Notes: a model not told the origin generated them from the letters alone. A stretch of DNA of 64,000 nucleotides from Streptomyces spinosus (GCF_020400655.1 NZ_JAINRC010000004.1:186001-250000); one strand, 5' to 3'; numbered from the stretch's first letter, positions 43,662 through 52,480 are shown. Made by a program: numbers and translations.

Positions 43662-45887
43662 GTGAGGGAGAAGCGGGAGGCGTCCGAGCCGGTGGTGTCG
43701 GCGTCGGAACGGCTGCTGTTCGGCGGACCGCTGCGGTACGACATGGGCTGGAACCAGCATGCGGACGCCTTCCTCACGCTGTCCTTCCGGGCGATGCTGA
43801 CCCGGCTGCCCGGCATGCTGTCGTCCAGTCTCCGGCTGGCCCGGCAGGCCGACGCGCGCGCCGCGCGGGTGGTACTGGCCGCCGAGGCGGGCCGTGGCGT
43901 GGCCCAGGCGGTGAGCCTGCTGGCCGTGAACAACGCGCTCGGCAGGCTGCTCACCGGCCCCGGTATCGAGCAACGGCTGCGCGCGGCCGCCCCCGCCCTC
44001 GTCGTGATGGCCGCCGTGAGCCTGGTCGCCGCGCTGCTGCGGGCCGCCTCCGTCTACGCCACCGGGCGGCTGGAACCCAAGGTGGAGCGGGTGGCCACCG
44101 AGCTGTATCTGGAGCGGGCGGCGAACGTCGAGCTGGCCGCGATCGAGGACCACGCCTTCCACAAACTGCTGGACACGGCCCAGTACGGCGCCCGGTCCGC
44201 CCGGCACATGATCGGCTACAGCACCCGGGTGATCAACGCGATGATCTCGCTGGCCGCCGCGGCGGGCGTACTCACCGTGCTGCACCCGGCGCTGCTGCCC
44301 CTGCTGGTCACCATGACCCTGCCCAGCGCCTGGAGTGCGCTGACCAACGCCCGGCGCCGCTACGAGTCCTTCCACACCTGGGTCCAGCACGCGCGGGCCG
44401 GTCAGCTGATCAGCGGCCTGCTCACCGAGCCGGCCGCCGCACCGGAGATCCGGGTGCACGGCGTGGGTCCGTTCCTGCTGCGCCACTTCCGGTCCATGTC
44501 GGAGACCGCCGAGGCGGAGCAGGCCCGGCTGTCCCGGCTGGCCGCGCGGACCGGTCTCATCGCCGCGGCCTGGACGGGCCTGGCGACCCTCGCCACGTAC
44601 GCGACGCTGGGCGCACTGCTGCTGGCCGGCACGATGGCCCTGGCGGTGGCCGGTACGGCGGTGATCGCCATCCGCACGGGTGCGGCGAGCCTGGACACGC
44701 TGGTGCTGGAGATCAACCAGCTGCACGAGGAGGCCCTCTTCGTCGGCGATCTCCAGCGGCTGTATGCCGCGGCGGCCGAGCGGGCCATCCCGGCGGGCGG
44801 CGAGCCGCTGCCGGAGGACCCGAAGGAGATCCGCTTCGAGAACGTCACCTTCAGCTACCCGCACGACGAGCCTCCGGCCGAGGGGCACCGGGCCGAGCAG
44901 CACCCGGCCGGCGGCCACGCGACCGCCCCGCCCGCGACCGTCCCCCACCCGGCCGGAGAACGCACGACCGGGAACCGCACGGGCGGAGAACCCACGACCG
45001 GGGACCAGCCGACCAGGGAGCACCAGCCGGGCGCGGGACGTGGGACCGGCAAGGAACCGGCCGGCGTGGAGGCGACCGGCAAGGACCCGTCCGGCAGGCC
45101 TGCCGCCGGCGGGCGCCCGGCAGCCACCACCCGTCGTCCCGCCGGCGCCACCCCACGCCCCGCCCTCGACGACGTCACCCTCACCCTCCCTCTCGGCCGG
45201 ATCATCGCCCTCGTCGGTGAGAACGGCTCGGGCAAGACCACGCTGGTCAAGCTGCTCGCGGGGCTGTACACACCGGACCGGGGCCGGATCCTGTGGGACG
45301 GCGTCGACGCGGCCCGTGCCGACCGGCGGCTGCTCGCCGAGCGCATCGCGATGGTGGCCCAGGACTTCAAGCGGTGGCCGTTCACCGCCCGGGTGAACGT
45401 GGCCGTCGGCCGCTCCACCGCGCCGATGACCGAGGAACGGCTGGCCACGTCCATCGCCGAGGCGGGCGCCGAGGACGTGGTCGCGGATCTGCCACGCGGC
45501 CTGGACACGCTGCTGGCCCGGAACTTCAGCGGCGGACACGAGCTGTCCGGCGGCCAGTGGCAGCGGCTCGGCATCGCCCGGGCCGCCTACCGGCGAGGGA
45601 GCATCCTGATCGTGGACGAGCCGACGGCGGCGCTGGACGCGCGGGCCGAGCTGGAGGTGTTCGAGAAGATCCGGGCGCTGGCGGGCGGCGGGCAGACGGT
45701 CGTCCTGATCACCCACCGGCTGGCCTCGGTCCGGCACGCCGACCTGGTGCACGTGCTGGAGCACGGACGGCTGGTGGAGTCCGGCACTCCGGATGAGCTG
45801 CTGTCCAGGGGCGGTGTCTACGCGGAGCTGTACTCCCTCCAGGCGCGGCAGTTCACGGCGCGGGTGCCGGCCCCGGAGCCGGGCTGA
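43662..45887 (+). CDS. ABC exporter (fused permease-ATPase) with a long insert in the ATPase
   Basis: 741-residue half-transporter; typical relatives have about 600. Residues 1-390 are the transmembrane part with five or six helices, ending in the connecting helix LVLEINQLHEEALFVGDLQRLY. The ATPase begins IRFENVTFSYP near residue 392, but it is then interrupted at about residue 403 by about 95 residues of low complexity (repeated GTGKEPAGVEATGKDP, EHQPG and TTG patterns) before PALDDVTLTLPLGRIIALVGENGSGKTT, so the insert follows the first strand of the domain. Walker A, the ELSGGQWQRLGIARA signature, VDEPTAALDARAE and THRLASV are intact. GTG 43662 has GGGAGG before it; the GTG at 43647 is possible. 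The substrate is unknown. Confidence 0.87.
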   Translation: MREKREASEPVVSASERLLFGGPLRYDMGWNQHADAFLTLSFRAMLTRLPGMLSSSLRLARQADARAARVVLAAEAGRGVAQAVSLLAVNNALGRLLTGPGIEQRLRAAAPALVVMAAVSLVAALLRAASVYATGRLEPKVERVATELYLERAANVELAAIEDHAFHKLLDTAQYGARSARHMIGYSTRVINAMISLAAAAGVLTVLHPALLPLLVTMTLPSAWSALTNARRRYESFHTWVQHARAGQLISGLLTEPAAAPEIRVHGVGPFLLRHFRSMSETAEAEQARLSRLAARTGLIAAAWTGLATLATYATLGALLLAGTMALAVAGTAVIAIRTGAASLDTLVLEINQLHEEALFVGDLQRLYAAAAERAIPAGGEPLPEDPKEIRFENVTFSYPHDEPPAEGHRAEQHPAGGHATAPPATVPHPAGERTTGNRTGGEPTTGDQPTREHQPGAGRGTGKEPAGVEATGKDPSGRPAAGGRPAATTRRPAGATPRPALDDVTLTLPLGRIIALVGENGSGKTTLVKLLAGLYTPDRGRILWDGVDAARADRRLLAERIAMVAQDFKRWPFTARVNVAVGRSTAPMTEERLATSIAEAGAEDVVADLPRGLDTLLARNFSGGHELSGGQWQRLGIARAAYRRGSILIVDEPTAALDARAELEVFEKIRALAGGGQTVVLITHRLASVRHADLVHVLEHGRLVESGTPDELLSRGGVYAELYSLQARQFTARVPAPEPG

Positions 45888-45903
45888 GCCGCCCCGGCGG
45901 CAC

Positions 45904-46080
45904 TCATTCGACCGTCCCGCCGCCGCGGACGATCACGAGGAAGGTGTCCGTCGCGAGGTCCATGACGACCTCGGCGGGCAGCCCTTCCAGTCGCCGGGCG
46001 TGGGCGAACTCCTCCGCGGGCCAGGAGCCCCGGGGACCACCGGCGGGAAAGCGTTCGAGCACCGTTCGCCCGTTCACCAT
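45904..46080 (-). CDS. Small conserved hypothetical protein, 58 residues
   Basis: The reading frame starts MVNGRTVLERFPAGGPRGSW, continues PAEEFAHARRLEGLPAEVVMDLATDTFLVIVRGGGTVE and stops. A strong GGAGG sits 6 bases before the ATG, codon use is as in genes nearby, and a compact beta-type core is likely. No family name is known to me. It lies between the ABC exporter (convergent, 16 bases away) and DUF899. It is too short for many gene finders. Confidence 0.72.
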   Translation of the reverse strand: MVNGRTVLERFPAGGPRGSWPAEEFAHARRLEGLPAEVVMDLATDTFLVIVRGGGTVE

Positions 46081-46184
46081 CTCGCACCTCCAGAAAGCGT
46101 CGTACGTGTAGGGAGTTAACGCCCTGGAGAGGGGAAACGGCTCGGTCGGTGACGGGACTGAGACATTGTCGGAACCGGGTCGGC

Positions 46185-46203
46185 GCGGACCGTGAGGGTC
46201 CGC
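46185..46203. terminator. Short hairpin downstream of the DUF899 gene
   Basis: GCGGACC-GTGAG-GGTCCGC, a 7-bp perfect stem, 83 bases after the DUF899 stop in the minus direction. It could terminate that gene or belong to the promoter of the small gene. Confidence 0.35.
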
Positions 46204-46285
46204 TCACCTTGTGACACGAACCGCACGCTCCGTATCGGGAGGTGCACCATACGTCCCGGAGTTCACGCCACGGGTATCAAAGGCA

Positions 46286-46972
46286 TCAGTAGTCGTACTC
46301 GTCGTGCAGCCGGAGCCGCTCGCTTCCGGCCGGGCTGCGGCCGAGTGCGGTCAGGTCGAGCAGGGCCGAGGTGGTGCCCAGCCCCTCCAGCCCGTCGTCG
46401 TACACGGAGTAGGTGTGGAAGACGCGGTCGTGGTCGCGCAGGAAGCAGCTGAGCCCCGGGCGCTCGACCGGCCCGCCGTCCGTCTCGACGGTGGCCTCGA
46501 AGTCGCGGTTGAAGTCGCGGCCACGGTCACGGCCGCGCTCACGCTCGCCGTCGTCGTAGCCGTGCGCCGAGGAGTACCAGGGCACCGCCCAGCCCATCCG
46601 CGCCTTGAACGGCAGGATCCGGGTGAACGGTGCCCGCGAGACGGCCGCGAAGGAGGTGTTCCGGGCACGCAGGTGGGCGAGGTGGCCGACCTGGTCCAGG
46701 AAGGCCGCGCAGCACGGACAGCCGGTCTCCCATTCCGGGGCGAACATGAAGTGGTGGACGACGAGCTGGGCGCGCCCCTCGAAGAGGTCGAGCAGGGTGG
46801 CCTTGCCGTCGCCGCCCTCGAAGACGTAGTCCGGGTCGACCTCGACCATGGGCAGCCGCCGCCGCTCGGCGCCCAGTGCCTCGCGCGCCCGCCTGACCGC
46901 CTCCTCCTTGCGCAGCAACTCCTCGCGCGCCGCGCGCCACTGCTCGCGCGAGACGATCTCCGGGTACGACAT
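46286..46972 (-). CDS. DUF899 thioredoxin-like protein
   Basis: 228-residue protein of the DUF899 group, a thioredoxin-fold family of unknown role. It begins MSYPEIVSREQWRAAREELLRKEE, then YVFEGGDGKATLLDLFEGRAQLVVHHFMFAPEWETGCPCCAAFLDQVGHLAHL: the GCPCC segment sits at the active-site position of the fold. The middle WAVPWYSSAHGYD and the Arg/Asp-rich stretch (GERERGRDRGRDFNRDF) are followed by SCFLRDHDRVFHTYSVYDDGLEGLG. AGGAGG precedes ATG 46972. Redox chemistry is suggested by the fold only. Confidence 0.9.
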   Translation of the reverse strand: MSYPEIVSREQWRAAREELLRKEEAVRRAREALGAERRRLPMVEVDPDYVFEGGDGKATLLDLFEGRAQLVVHHFMFAPEWETGCPCCAAFLDQVGHLAHLRARNTSFAAVSRAPFTRILPFKARMGWAVPWYSSAHGYDDGERERGRDRGRDFNRDFEATVETDGGPVERPGLSCFLRDHDRVFHTYSVYDDGLEGLGTTSALLDLTALGRSPAGSERLRLHDEYDY

Positions 46973-47278
46973 GGGTCCTCCTGTCCGACGGTCGGTCCGG
47001 GATGGTGACCGCCGGCGGCAGCGGAACTCATCGCGCGGAACGGAGGATTTTCCGGCCAAGTCCTGCCCGGCTTTCGGCCAGGAGCGGTCCCAAGTGCCGC
47101 TCCCCCGGGGCTTCGCCCGTGGTCGCGCGCGGTCGGCGCCGGCAGCCGCTCCCTCAGCTCCCGTAGCACCGTGGGCACTTCGAGGGTGCGGTGCCGTCAG
47201 CTACGGGGAGGCCGGTGCCGGGGAGTGCGGCGCGGTCCAGGTCCTGCCACCGGCGCGCAACCCGCCGGGCGGATACGG
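46973..47278. other. Intergenic region, no supported gene
   Basis: About 305 bases between the DUF899 start and the end of the FUSC gene. It must contain the DUF899 promoter, but I saw no convincing -10/-35 pair or repeat. Confidence 0.4.
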
Positions 47279-49123
47279 CTAAGCGGCAGCCGCCGTGCCC
47301 ACCGGTACCCGCATTCCCCGCCGCTCCAGCTCACCCAGCGCGTCTTGGAGGCGGCGGAGGTGGCGGGGGGTGAGCCGGCCGGTCTCGTCGAGGTGCACCG
47401 CGCAGGCCGTGGTCGTGTCCACGAGCCGTTCCAGCACCTCGGCGACGGCGTCCGTGCCCTCCGTGTGGCGGGCGAGGGCGGGCAGTTCCGCGGCGGCGAC
47501 GGCGATGGCGGTCCGGGCCTCGGCGAGGGTCCGGTAGGCCTCCCGGCGCAGCGCCCACCGCTCGGCGCGGTCGCCGGACTCGCCGAGGACGTGCACGAGG
47601 TAGGCGTCGGCGGCGCTGCCTGCCGCGGCGAGCCGGGCCCGTACGCCGCCACCCCGCTCCCCCGGCATCGGCAGATGCCCCACGACCAGCACGAGCACGC
47701 AGGCCAGCAGCGTCTCGCCGATCCGGCTGACCGAGGCCTGCGGCTCCCCGCCGGCCATGACCAGGGCGAGGACGAGGACGGTGACGGCGGCGGTGAGCGC
47801 CGCGAAGTGCCGGGTGGCGACCGGGATGACCGCCCCGCAGACCGTCACCAGCGCGACCAGCCCGGCGGGGCGGGGCAGCAGCGCGGCGAGAGCGGCGAAC
47901 ACCAGGGCGCCGAGCACGGTCCCGGCGGCCCGGCACAGCACCCGTGAGGCGAGCGGGCCGAGGTCGGGCTTGACGAGGAAGACGGCGGTGGCGGGCAGCC
48001 AGTACCAGTGCTCGTGCTGTCCGTACCAGCGGGCGTGGTGCAGGGCCTGGGCGATGGCGGCGCTGGCTCCGAAGCAGAGGGCTACGCGCATCCCGTACTC
48101 GCGTCCGCCGGTGCCCAGCGCGGCCCGCACGGCGTGCCGGAAGCCGCGGCGGCGGCCGAGCAGACCTCGGTGGGCGCCGTCGCCCCGGTCGAAGGCGTCG
48201 GCGGCGTGCAGCAGGGCGTCGTCCAGGGCGCGCAGGGCGGGCGCCGACCGGTGCGGTGCGGGCAGCGGGCCGGTGCCCCTGTCGCCGCGGACGGCGGCGG
48301 CGAGCCGCCGGGGGCCCTGCGCCGCCCGCGCCGGTACGGCCTCTCCCGCCCAGTACAGGGCAGTGGCGGCCTCGGCCAGGGGCAGGGCGGCCGCGAACCG
48401 GGCGTGCAGCCGGCGTTCGGCGGCGGAACCGGTGTACCGGCGCAGCCGGGGTCCGGCGAGGGCGTCCTGGGCGTGGTCGAGCGCGGCGGTCAGCGCGGCC
48501 CGCCGGGCGGTGGCGTCCTCCCCGCCCACGGCGTCGAGGAGCGCGGCGATGGCGTCGTACACCCCGGCGACGGCGGCTCGCTCGCCGTCGAACCGGAAGT
48601 CACCGGCGAGCGAGCCGGGGCTGGGCAGGGCCAGGCGCAGCGCCAGCAGCCAGCCGGCGCCGGCCAGGAAGGCCAGGGCCCGCTGCCAGCCGTTCTCGGC
48701 CGCGGGCATCCCGGCGCCGATGGCCGCGGCGACGAGCAGTTGTGTGCCGGCGGCGGAGGCGACGGGCCCGACCGCGCTGACGCCGCCGGCGACCAGCCCC
48801 AGCCCGGTGAGGGCGAGGGTCAGCGGTACGGCGGCGAGCCCCTGCCCGGCGCACGTGCCGAGGAACAGCCCCAGTGCCCCGGCCAGCGCGGGCACCCCGA
48901 GCCGCTGCACGGACGCGCGCCGGCTGCCGGGCCTGTCGTTGATGCCGGCGAGCATCGCACCGATGGCGGCGAGCACTCCGGAGGCCGTCTGCCCGCCGAG
49001 CATCCCGGCCAGCAGCAACGGTCCGGCGGCGAGCGCTCCCCGGCACACCGCACTCCAGGGAACGGGACCGCGCTGGGCACGGAAGGCATGAGCGAGCCAG
49101 AGGGGTACAGCACGCCGCGACAC
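47279..49123 (-). CDS. FUSC-family aromatic acid exporter-type membrane protein
   Basis: 614-residue protein of the FUSC (fusaric acid resistance / AaeB-like) family. It has two hydrophobic halves of five to six helices separated by a cytoplasmic region of about 180 residues. The second half shows the family motif RVALCFGASAAIAQALHHARWYGQHEHWYWLPATAVFLVKPDLGPLASRVLCRAAGTVLGALV. These proteins export aromatic weak acids using the proton gradient. GTG 49123 is chosen because AGGAG lies just before it. A 16-bp perfect palindrome stands 53-68 bases upstream, a likely operator. Confidence 0.85.
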   Translation of the reverse strand: MSRRAVPLWLAHAFRAQRGPVPWSAVCRGALAAGPLLLAGMLGGQTASGVLAAIGAMLAGINDRPGSRRASVQRLGVPALAGALGLFLGTCAGQGLAAVPLTLALTGLGLVAGGVSAVGPVASAAGTQLLVAAAIGAGMPAAENGWQRALAFLAGAGWLLALRLALPSPGSLAGDFRFDGERAAVAGVYDAIAALLDAVGGEDATARRAALTAALDHAQDALAGPRLRRYTGSAAERRLHARFAAALPLAEAATALYWAGEAVPARAAQGPRRLAAAVRGDRGTGPLPAPHRSAPALRALDDALLHAADAFDRGDGAHRGLLGRRRGFRHAVRAALGTGGREYGMRVALCFGASAAIAQALHHARWYGQHEHWYWLPATAVFLVKPDLGPLASRVLCRAAGTVLGALVFAALAALLPRPAGLVALVTVCGAVIPVATRHFAALTAAVTVLVLALVMAGGEPQASVSRIGETLLACVLVLVVGHLPMPGERGGGVRARLAAAGSAADAYLVHVLGESGDRAERWALRREAYRTLAEARTAIAVAAAELPALARHTEGTDAVAEVLERLVDTTTACAVHLDETGRLTPRHLRRLQDALGELERRGMRVPVGTAAAA

Positions 49124-49175
49124 AGGGCTCCTGTTCACACGAGGGCGGGGGTGGGCCTTCGGACGACGGTGGCCG

Positions 49176-49191
49176 GTGGAGGTACCTCCAC
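49176..49191. promoter_or_regulatory. 16-bp perfect palindrome upstream of the FUSC gene
   Basis: GTGGAGGTACCTCCAC reads the same on both strands. It is 53 bases upstream of the FUSC GTG, in the minus-strand promoter zone. It is a strong candidate operator for a repressor of the exporter. Confidence 0.55.
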
Positions 49192-49265
49192 GGTAGATCG
49201 CGTTCCCCGCGTGAACGGCACGCTCACGTTTCGGGCAGGTGAAAGGTGCCGGGTGCGAGGTTTCT

Positions 49266-50033
49266 TTATGAACGCAACGCCCCGGCGACGATGTCCTCGA
49301 CCGCCGCCACCGCATCCGCCAAGGCGCCGGGGTCGGCCCGCAGCGCGGCCACGACCGCGTCGACCTCCCGCAGCCCCGCCCGCTCCAGGAGGCGTTTTTC
49401 GTTGGTCACCCATTCGCCGCGGGCCGCGAGGACGGCGTGGGCGGACTGTGCGGCGGCTGTGGCCAGGGCGCCGGCGGTTTCCGTGAGGCGGGCGTGGGGG
49501 GCGTGGTGGGACTTGGCGTAGGAGAGGGTGGCGCGGGCGGTGCCGGACCAGCGGTCGAAGGCGGTGCGGCGGAGTGCGGGTGGGTAGGCGGCCGGACGCG
49601 GGAGGTCGCCGCGCAGGACCTGGTGGAGCGCCAGTTCCGCGACGACCAGGTAGGTGGGGATGCCGGCCAGGTGGAACAGCAGCGGCTCCACCCGGAAGCG
49701 GCCCTGCTCCGCCTCGGCCAGTTCGTGTGCGACGACGTCCAGGTCCCGGTAGTGCACGTCGACGCGGCGTCCGTCGATGGTCAGCCAGGCCCCGCCGTTG
49801 AAGACACCGCCGCCCCAGCCGCCGATGTCGCAGACCTCGCCCGGCCAGCCGAGGGCACGCAGGTCGTCGGGGTCGAAGGGGCCCCGGTAGTAGACGGCCA
49901 GGTCCCAGTCGCTGTCCGGGCGGTGGGTGCCCTGGGCGCGGGAACCGCCGAGGGCCACGGCCCGTACGGCGGGCAGGGCGGCCAGGCGGTCGGCGGTGCC
50001 GGCGAGGAAGTCGGCGTCGGAGGACTGTGGCAT
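49266..50033 (-). CDS. Nucleotidyltransferase-domain protein
   Basis: 255-residue protein with the minimal nucleotidyltransferase (NTP_transf_2) fold. The active-site GGSRAQGTHRPDSDWDLAVYY supplies the G-S motif and two of the metal-binding Asp residues, and VDVHYRDL gives the third. The C-terminal helical domain (DRWSGTARATLSYAKSHHAPHARLTETAGALATAAAQSAHAVLAARGEWVTNEKRLLERAGL) resembles the substrate-binding half of aminoglycoside or small-molecule nucleotidyltransferases. The substrate is unknown. It lies in an ordinary context next to FUSC. Confidence 0.87.
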   Translation of the reverse strand: MPQSSDADFLAGTADRLAALPAVRAVALGGSRAQGTHRPDSDWDLAVYYRGPFDPDDLRALGWPGEVCDIGGWGGGVFNGGAWLTIDGRRVDVHYRDLDVVAHELAEAEQGRFRVEPLLFHLAGIPTYLVVAELALHQVLRGDLPRPAAYPPALRRTAFDRWSGTARATLSYAKSHHAPHARLTETAGALATAAAQSAHAVLAARGEWVTNEKRLLERAGLREVDAVVAALRADPGALADAVAAVEDIVAGALRS

Positions 50034-50211
50034 GCCCTCAGCCTGGCGCAGCCACGCCCCGGTCCGCTGCCGGAATACGGCGAGCGCCTGTGAGGGCGCC
50101 CGTGCGGCTGGGGGTGACGGTGCCGGTGTAATTCGGATGCGGGCGGGCCCGGTGAGGTCCGATCATCGGGGGGTTGCCCGCCGACCGTTGCCGTTCGAGG
50201 AGCCGCTCACC

Positions 50212-50631
50212 GTGATCCGGCGCGTCACCGCCCCCGCCCTCTTCCCGCCGCCCACCTACTCCCACGCCTCCGTCGTCGAGGCCGGCACGAAGCTCGCGTT
50301 CCTCGCCGGGGCTGTGCCGCTCGACGAGCGGGGAGAGATCGTCGGCCCCGGCGACCCCGTACGGCAGGCCGAGCAGGTGATCGCCAACCTCGGGGAACAG
50401 CTCCGTGCCGTCGGCAGCGACCTGGAGCACGTGCTGTCGACGGACGTGTACGTCGTGAGCGGCGAGCCCTCGGCGCTGTCCGCGGTGTGGGAGGTGGTGG
50501 AGTCCTCGGGGCTGGGAGCGGGGCCGCACTCCTCCACCCTGCTCGGTGTCGCCTGCCTCGGCTACACCGGCCAGCTGGTGGAGATCACGGCCACCGCCGT
50601 GGTGCCGGAGCGGGCGGGAGACGGCCGATGA
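50212..50631 (+). CDS. RidA-family protein
   Basis: 139-residue RidA/YjgF-like trimer protein that hydrolyses reactive enamine or imine intermediates or a related ligand. The fold elements YSHASVVEAGTKLAFLAGAVPLDERGEIVGPGDPVRQAEQVIANL and VLSTDVYVVSGEPSALSAVWEVV precede the family end HSSTLLGVACLGYTGQLVEITATAVV. The Arg that binds the carboxylate in classical RidA is replaced (CLGYTG), which places it in a subgroup that may not deaminate 2-aminoacrylate. GTG 50212 has GAGGAG upstream; the stop overlaps the next ATG (ATGA). Confidence 0.88.
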   Translation: MIRRVTAPALFPPPTYSHASVVEAGTKLAFLAGAVPLDERGEIVGPGDPVRQAEQVIANLGEQLRAVGSDLEHVLSTDVYVVSGEPSALSAVWEVVESSGLGAGPHSSTLLGVACLGYTGQLVEITATAVVPERAGDGR

Positions 50632-51083
50632 CGGAAGCGGTCGTCCTGCGCCGCGCCGTCGCGGCGGACGCCCGCGCCGCCGCCGACGTCTACTTGCGCT
50701 CCTTCGACGCCGCCCTGCCGACGGTCGTCCGGCCGCACACCGACGACGAGGTCCGGGACCACATCCGGGACGTCGTGGTGCCGCTCCGGGAGACCTGGGT
50801 GGCCGAGGCGGCCGGGGCCGGGGTGGTCGGCCTGATGGTCCTGGACGGGGAGTCGCTGTCCCAGCTGTACCTGGACCCTGAGTGGCGGGGGCGGGGCATC
50901 GGCGACCGGTTCGTGGCGCTCGCCAAGGAACGCCGTCCCCGGGGCCTCAGCCTGTGGACCTTCCAGGTCAACGAGCCCGCCCACCGCTTCTACGAGCGGC
51001 ACGGGTTCCTCGCCACCGAGTCCACGGACGGCAGCGGCAACGAGGAACGGGAGCCGGACGTCCGGTACGTCTGGCGTCCATGA
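50628..51083 (+). CDS. GNAT-family N-acetyltransferase
   Basis: 151-residue GNAT enzyme transferring an acyl group from acyl-CoA to an amine. The pantetheine-binding motif A is LSQLYLDPEWRGRGIGDRFVALAKE (R/Q-x-x-G-x-G/A), followed by LSLWTFQVNEPAHRFYERHGF, the classic last beta strand and C-terminal helix. The substrate is unknown. ATG 50628 overlaps the RidA stop, so both are translated together. Confidence 0.9.
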   Translation: MTEAVVLRRAVAADARAAADVYLRSFDAALPTVVRPHTDDEVRDHIRDVVVPLRETWVAEAAGAGVVGLMVLDGESLSQLYLDPEWRGRGIGDRFVALAKERRPRGLSLWTFQVNEPAHRFYERHGFLATESTDGSGNEEREPDVRYVWRP

Positions 51084-51383
51084 CGGTCACCTCCGGTGCC
51101 GGGCGCCCGCCCCTCCCATGGGCGCGCCGGCTCTCCCACCACCCGTCGCGCTCCCGTCATCCCGGCGCAGCCCAGGACCAGGACCTCGGCGCCGGCCCCC
51201 GCGCCCGTTCGGCGGCGGCCGGGAACGCCGACTCCGTGCGGGCCGGGTCCTGCGCGAGGCCGAGCCGCCGGGGTGCTGGCGGAGCTGCGGGACCCGCTCG
51301 CCGGGCGGCCCGGGCGACGACGGAGGACGACGCCGGATCGATCACGGTCGAGAAGTGACACCACCTTCTCGCCCCGCAAGGCG

Positions 51384-51530
51384 GGTTGTACGACGCCATC
51401 GCCTCCGGCGCCCCCGACCGAGCCCGTGCCCACGCCCTCGGTCACGTCCGCGCCAACCACCGCTCGACGGTACGGCACCTGTGCGGCCCGGCCCCGGCGG
51501 ACGCCACCGCCACCGACCCCGGCCGGGGCA
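51384..51530 (+). pseudogene. Possible remnant of a GntR/FadR-type (FCD) regulator
   Basis: A plus-strand frame encodes LYDAIASGAPDRARAHALGHVRANHRSTVRHL, which resembles the last helices of FCD ligand domains (H-x-x-L-x-x-A-I-x-x-G-D-x-x-x-A pattern). The expected upstream parts are broken over several frames from about 51240, and there is no intact helix-turn-helix. The remaining part of 51084-51553 has no supported gene. Confidence 0.3.
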
Positions 51531-51553
51531 TCCCAGCCGCGCCTGCGCGAGCT

Positions 51554-52249
51554 CTACGGCAGCCCGGCCGCCTGCGCCGCCGTGCGCAGTACCTCGCGGA
51601 GCATGCCGGCGGTGAGCCGGCCGGTGAAAGTGTTGCGCTGGCTGACATGGAAGCAGCCGAAGAGGTCCAGGCCGTCGAGCGCGACCCGGGTGCCGTGGGC
51701 GAAGGCCGGGCGGGGGCGGGGCACGGTCCAGCCCGCCGCCGCGAACGCGGGCAGCGCGGCCTGCCAGCCGAAGGCGCCGAGCACGACCACGGCCCGCAGG
51801 GTCGGCCGGAGCAGCGTCAGCTCCTGGACCAGCCAGGGACGGCAGGTGTCGCGCTCCCCCGGGGTCGGCTTGTTGGCGGGCGGAGCGCAGTGCACGGGCG
51901 CCGTGATCCGCACGCCGTACAGCCGAAGCCCGTCGTCGGCACTGACCGAGGTGGGCTGCGAGGCCAGCCCCACGTCGTACAGCGCCTGGTACAGCACGTC
52001 TCCCGAACGGTCCCCGGTGAACATGCGGCCGGTGCGGTTGCCGCCGTGCGCGGCCGGGGCCAGCCCGATGATCGCCAGCCGCGCGTCGGCCGGCCCGAAC
52101 CCGGGCACCGGCCGCCCCCAGTACGTCCAGTCGGCGAACGCGGCCCGCTTTGTACGGGCCACCTCCTCACGCCATTCGACCAGCCGGGGGCACGCCCGGC
52201 AGTCCGCGACCCGCCGGTCGAGCCGGGCCAGGGCACTGCTGTCGTCCAT
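51554..52249 (-). CDS. Uracil-DNA glycosylase, family 4/5 type
   Basis: 231-residue glycosylase that removes uracil from DNA. The active-site segment is LAIIGLAPAAHGGNRTGRMFTGDRSGD, where GLAPAAHGG is the family 5 (UdgB) form of motif A; the second motif is CFHVSQRNTFTGRLT. Cysteines near the N-terminus (CRACPRL) and in CAPP and CRPW could hold a [4Fe-4S] cluster as in thermophile enzymes. ATG 52249 lies 6 bases after TACCGT, leaderless geometry. It belongs to the repair group of this window, although its promoter lacks the PafBC upstream half. Confidence 0.92.
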   Translation of the reverse strand: MDDSSALARLDRRVADCRACPRLVEWREEVARTKRAAFADWTYWGRPVPGFGPADARLAIIGLAPAAHGGNRTGRMFTGDRSGDVLYQALYDVGLASQPTSVSADDGLRLYGVRITAPVHCAPPANKPTPGERDTCRPWLVQELTLLRPTLRAVVVLGAFGWQAALPAFAAAGWTVPRPRPAFAHGTRVALDGLDLFGCFHVSQRNTFTGRLTAGMLREVLRTAAQAAGLP

Positions 52250-52261
52250 GCGGCCACGGTA
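52250..52261 (-). promoter_or_regulatory. -10 element TACCGT of the uracil-DNA glycosylase gene
   Basis: TACCGT (52261-52256) then 6 bases to the ATG. No TTGTCRGTG element lies at the required distance upstream. Confidence 0.45.
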
Positions 52262-52421
52262 TGCCCTGGGGGCGGGCGGCCCGCCGCGGGGAGGCCGGGT
52301 GCGGCGCGAGCCCGCGTACGGCCGGCGCCCGGGGCGCCGCCGCCCTCTGCGCCGAGGCACCACCCGGCAGGGTCCGGCTCAGCCGGTGCTCCGGGTGCGG
52401 TGGTTCCCGGGGTCCGCCGCG

Positions 52422-52448
52422 GCCACCGCGGCCACCGCGGCCACCGCG
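52422..52448. repeat. Three 9-bp GCCACCGCG repeats
   Basis: Exact copies at 52422, 52431 and 52440 lie just upstream of the promoter of the S4-domain gene. They are probably slippage products and could mark the -35 side of the promoter. Confidence 0.7.
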
Positions 52449-52480
52449 AAAACGCTTCCTGGTCCGCGGGTCCGGGGCGT

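Noticed and set aside
46160..46180. A further PafBC element at TTGTCGGAA
   Set aside because: The 9-mer ends in GAA and there is no TANNNT at 8 bases distance.
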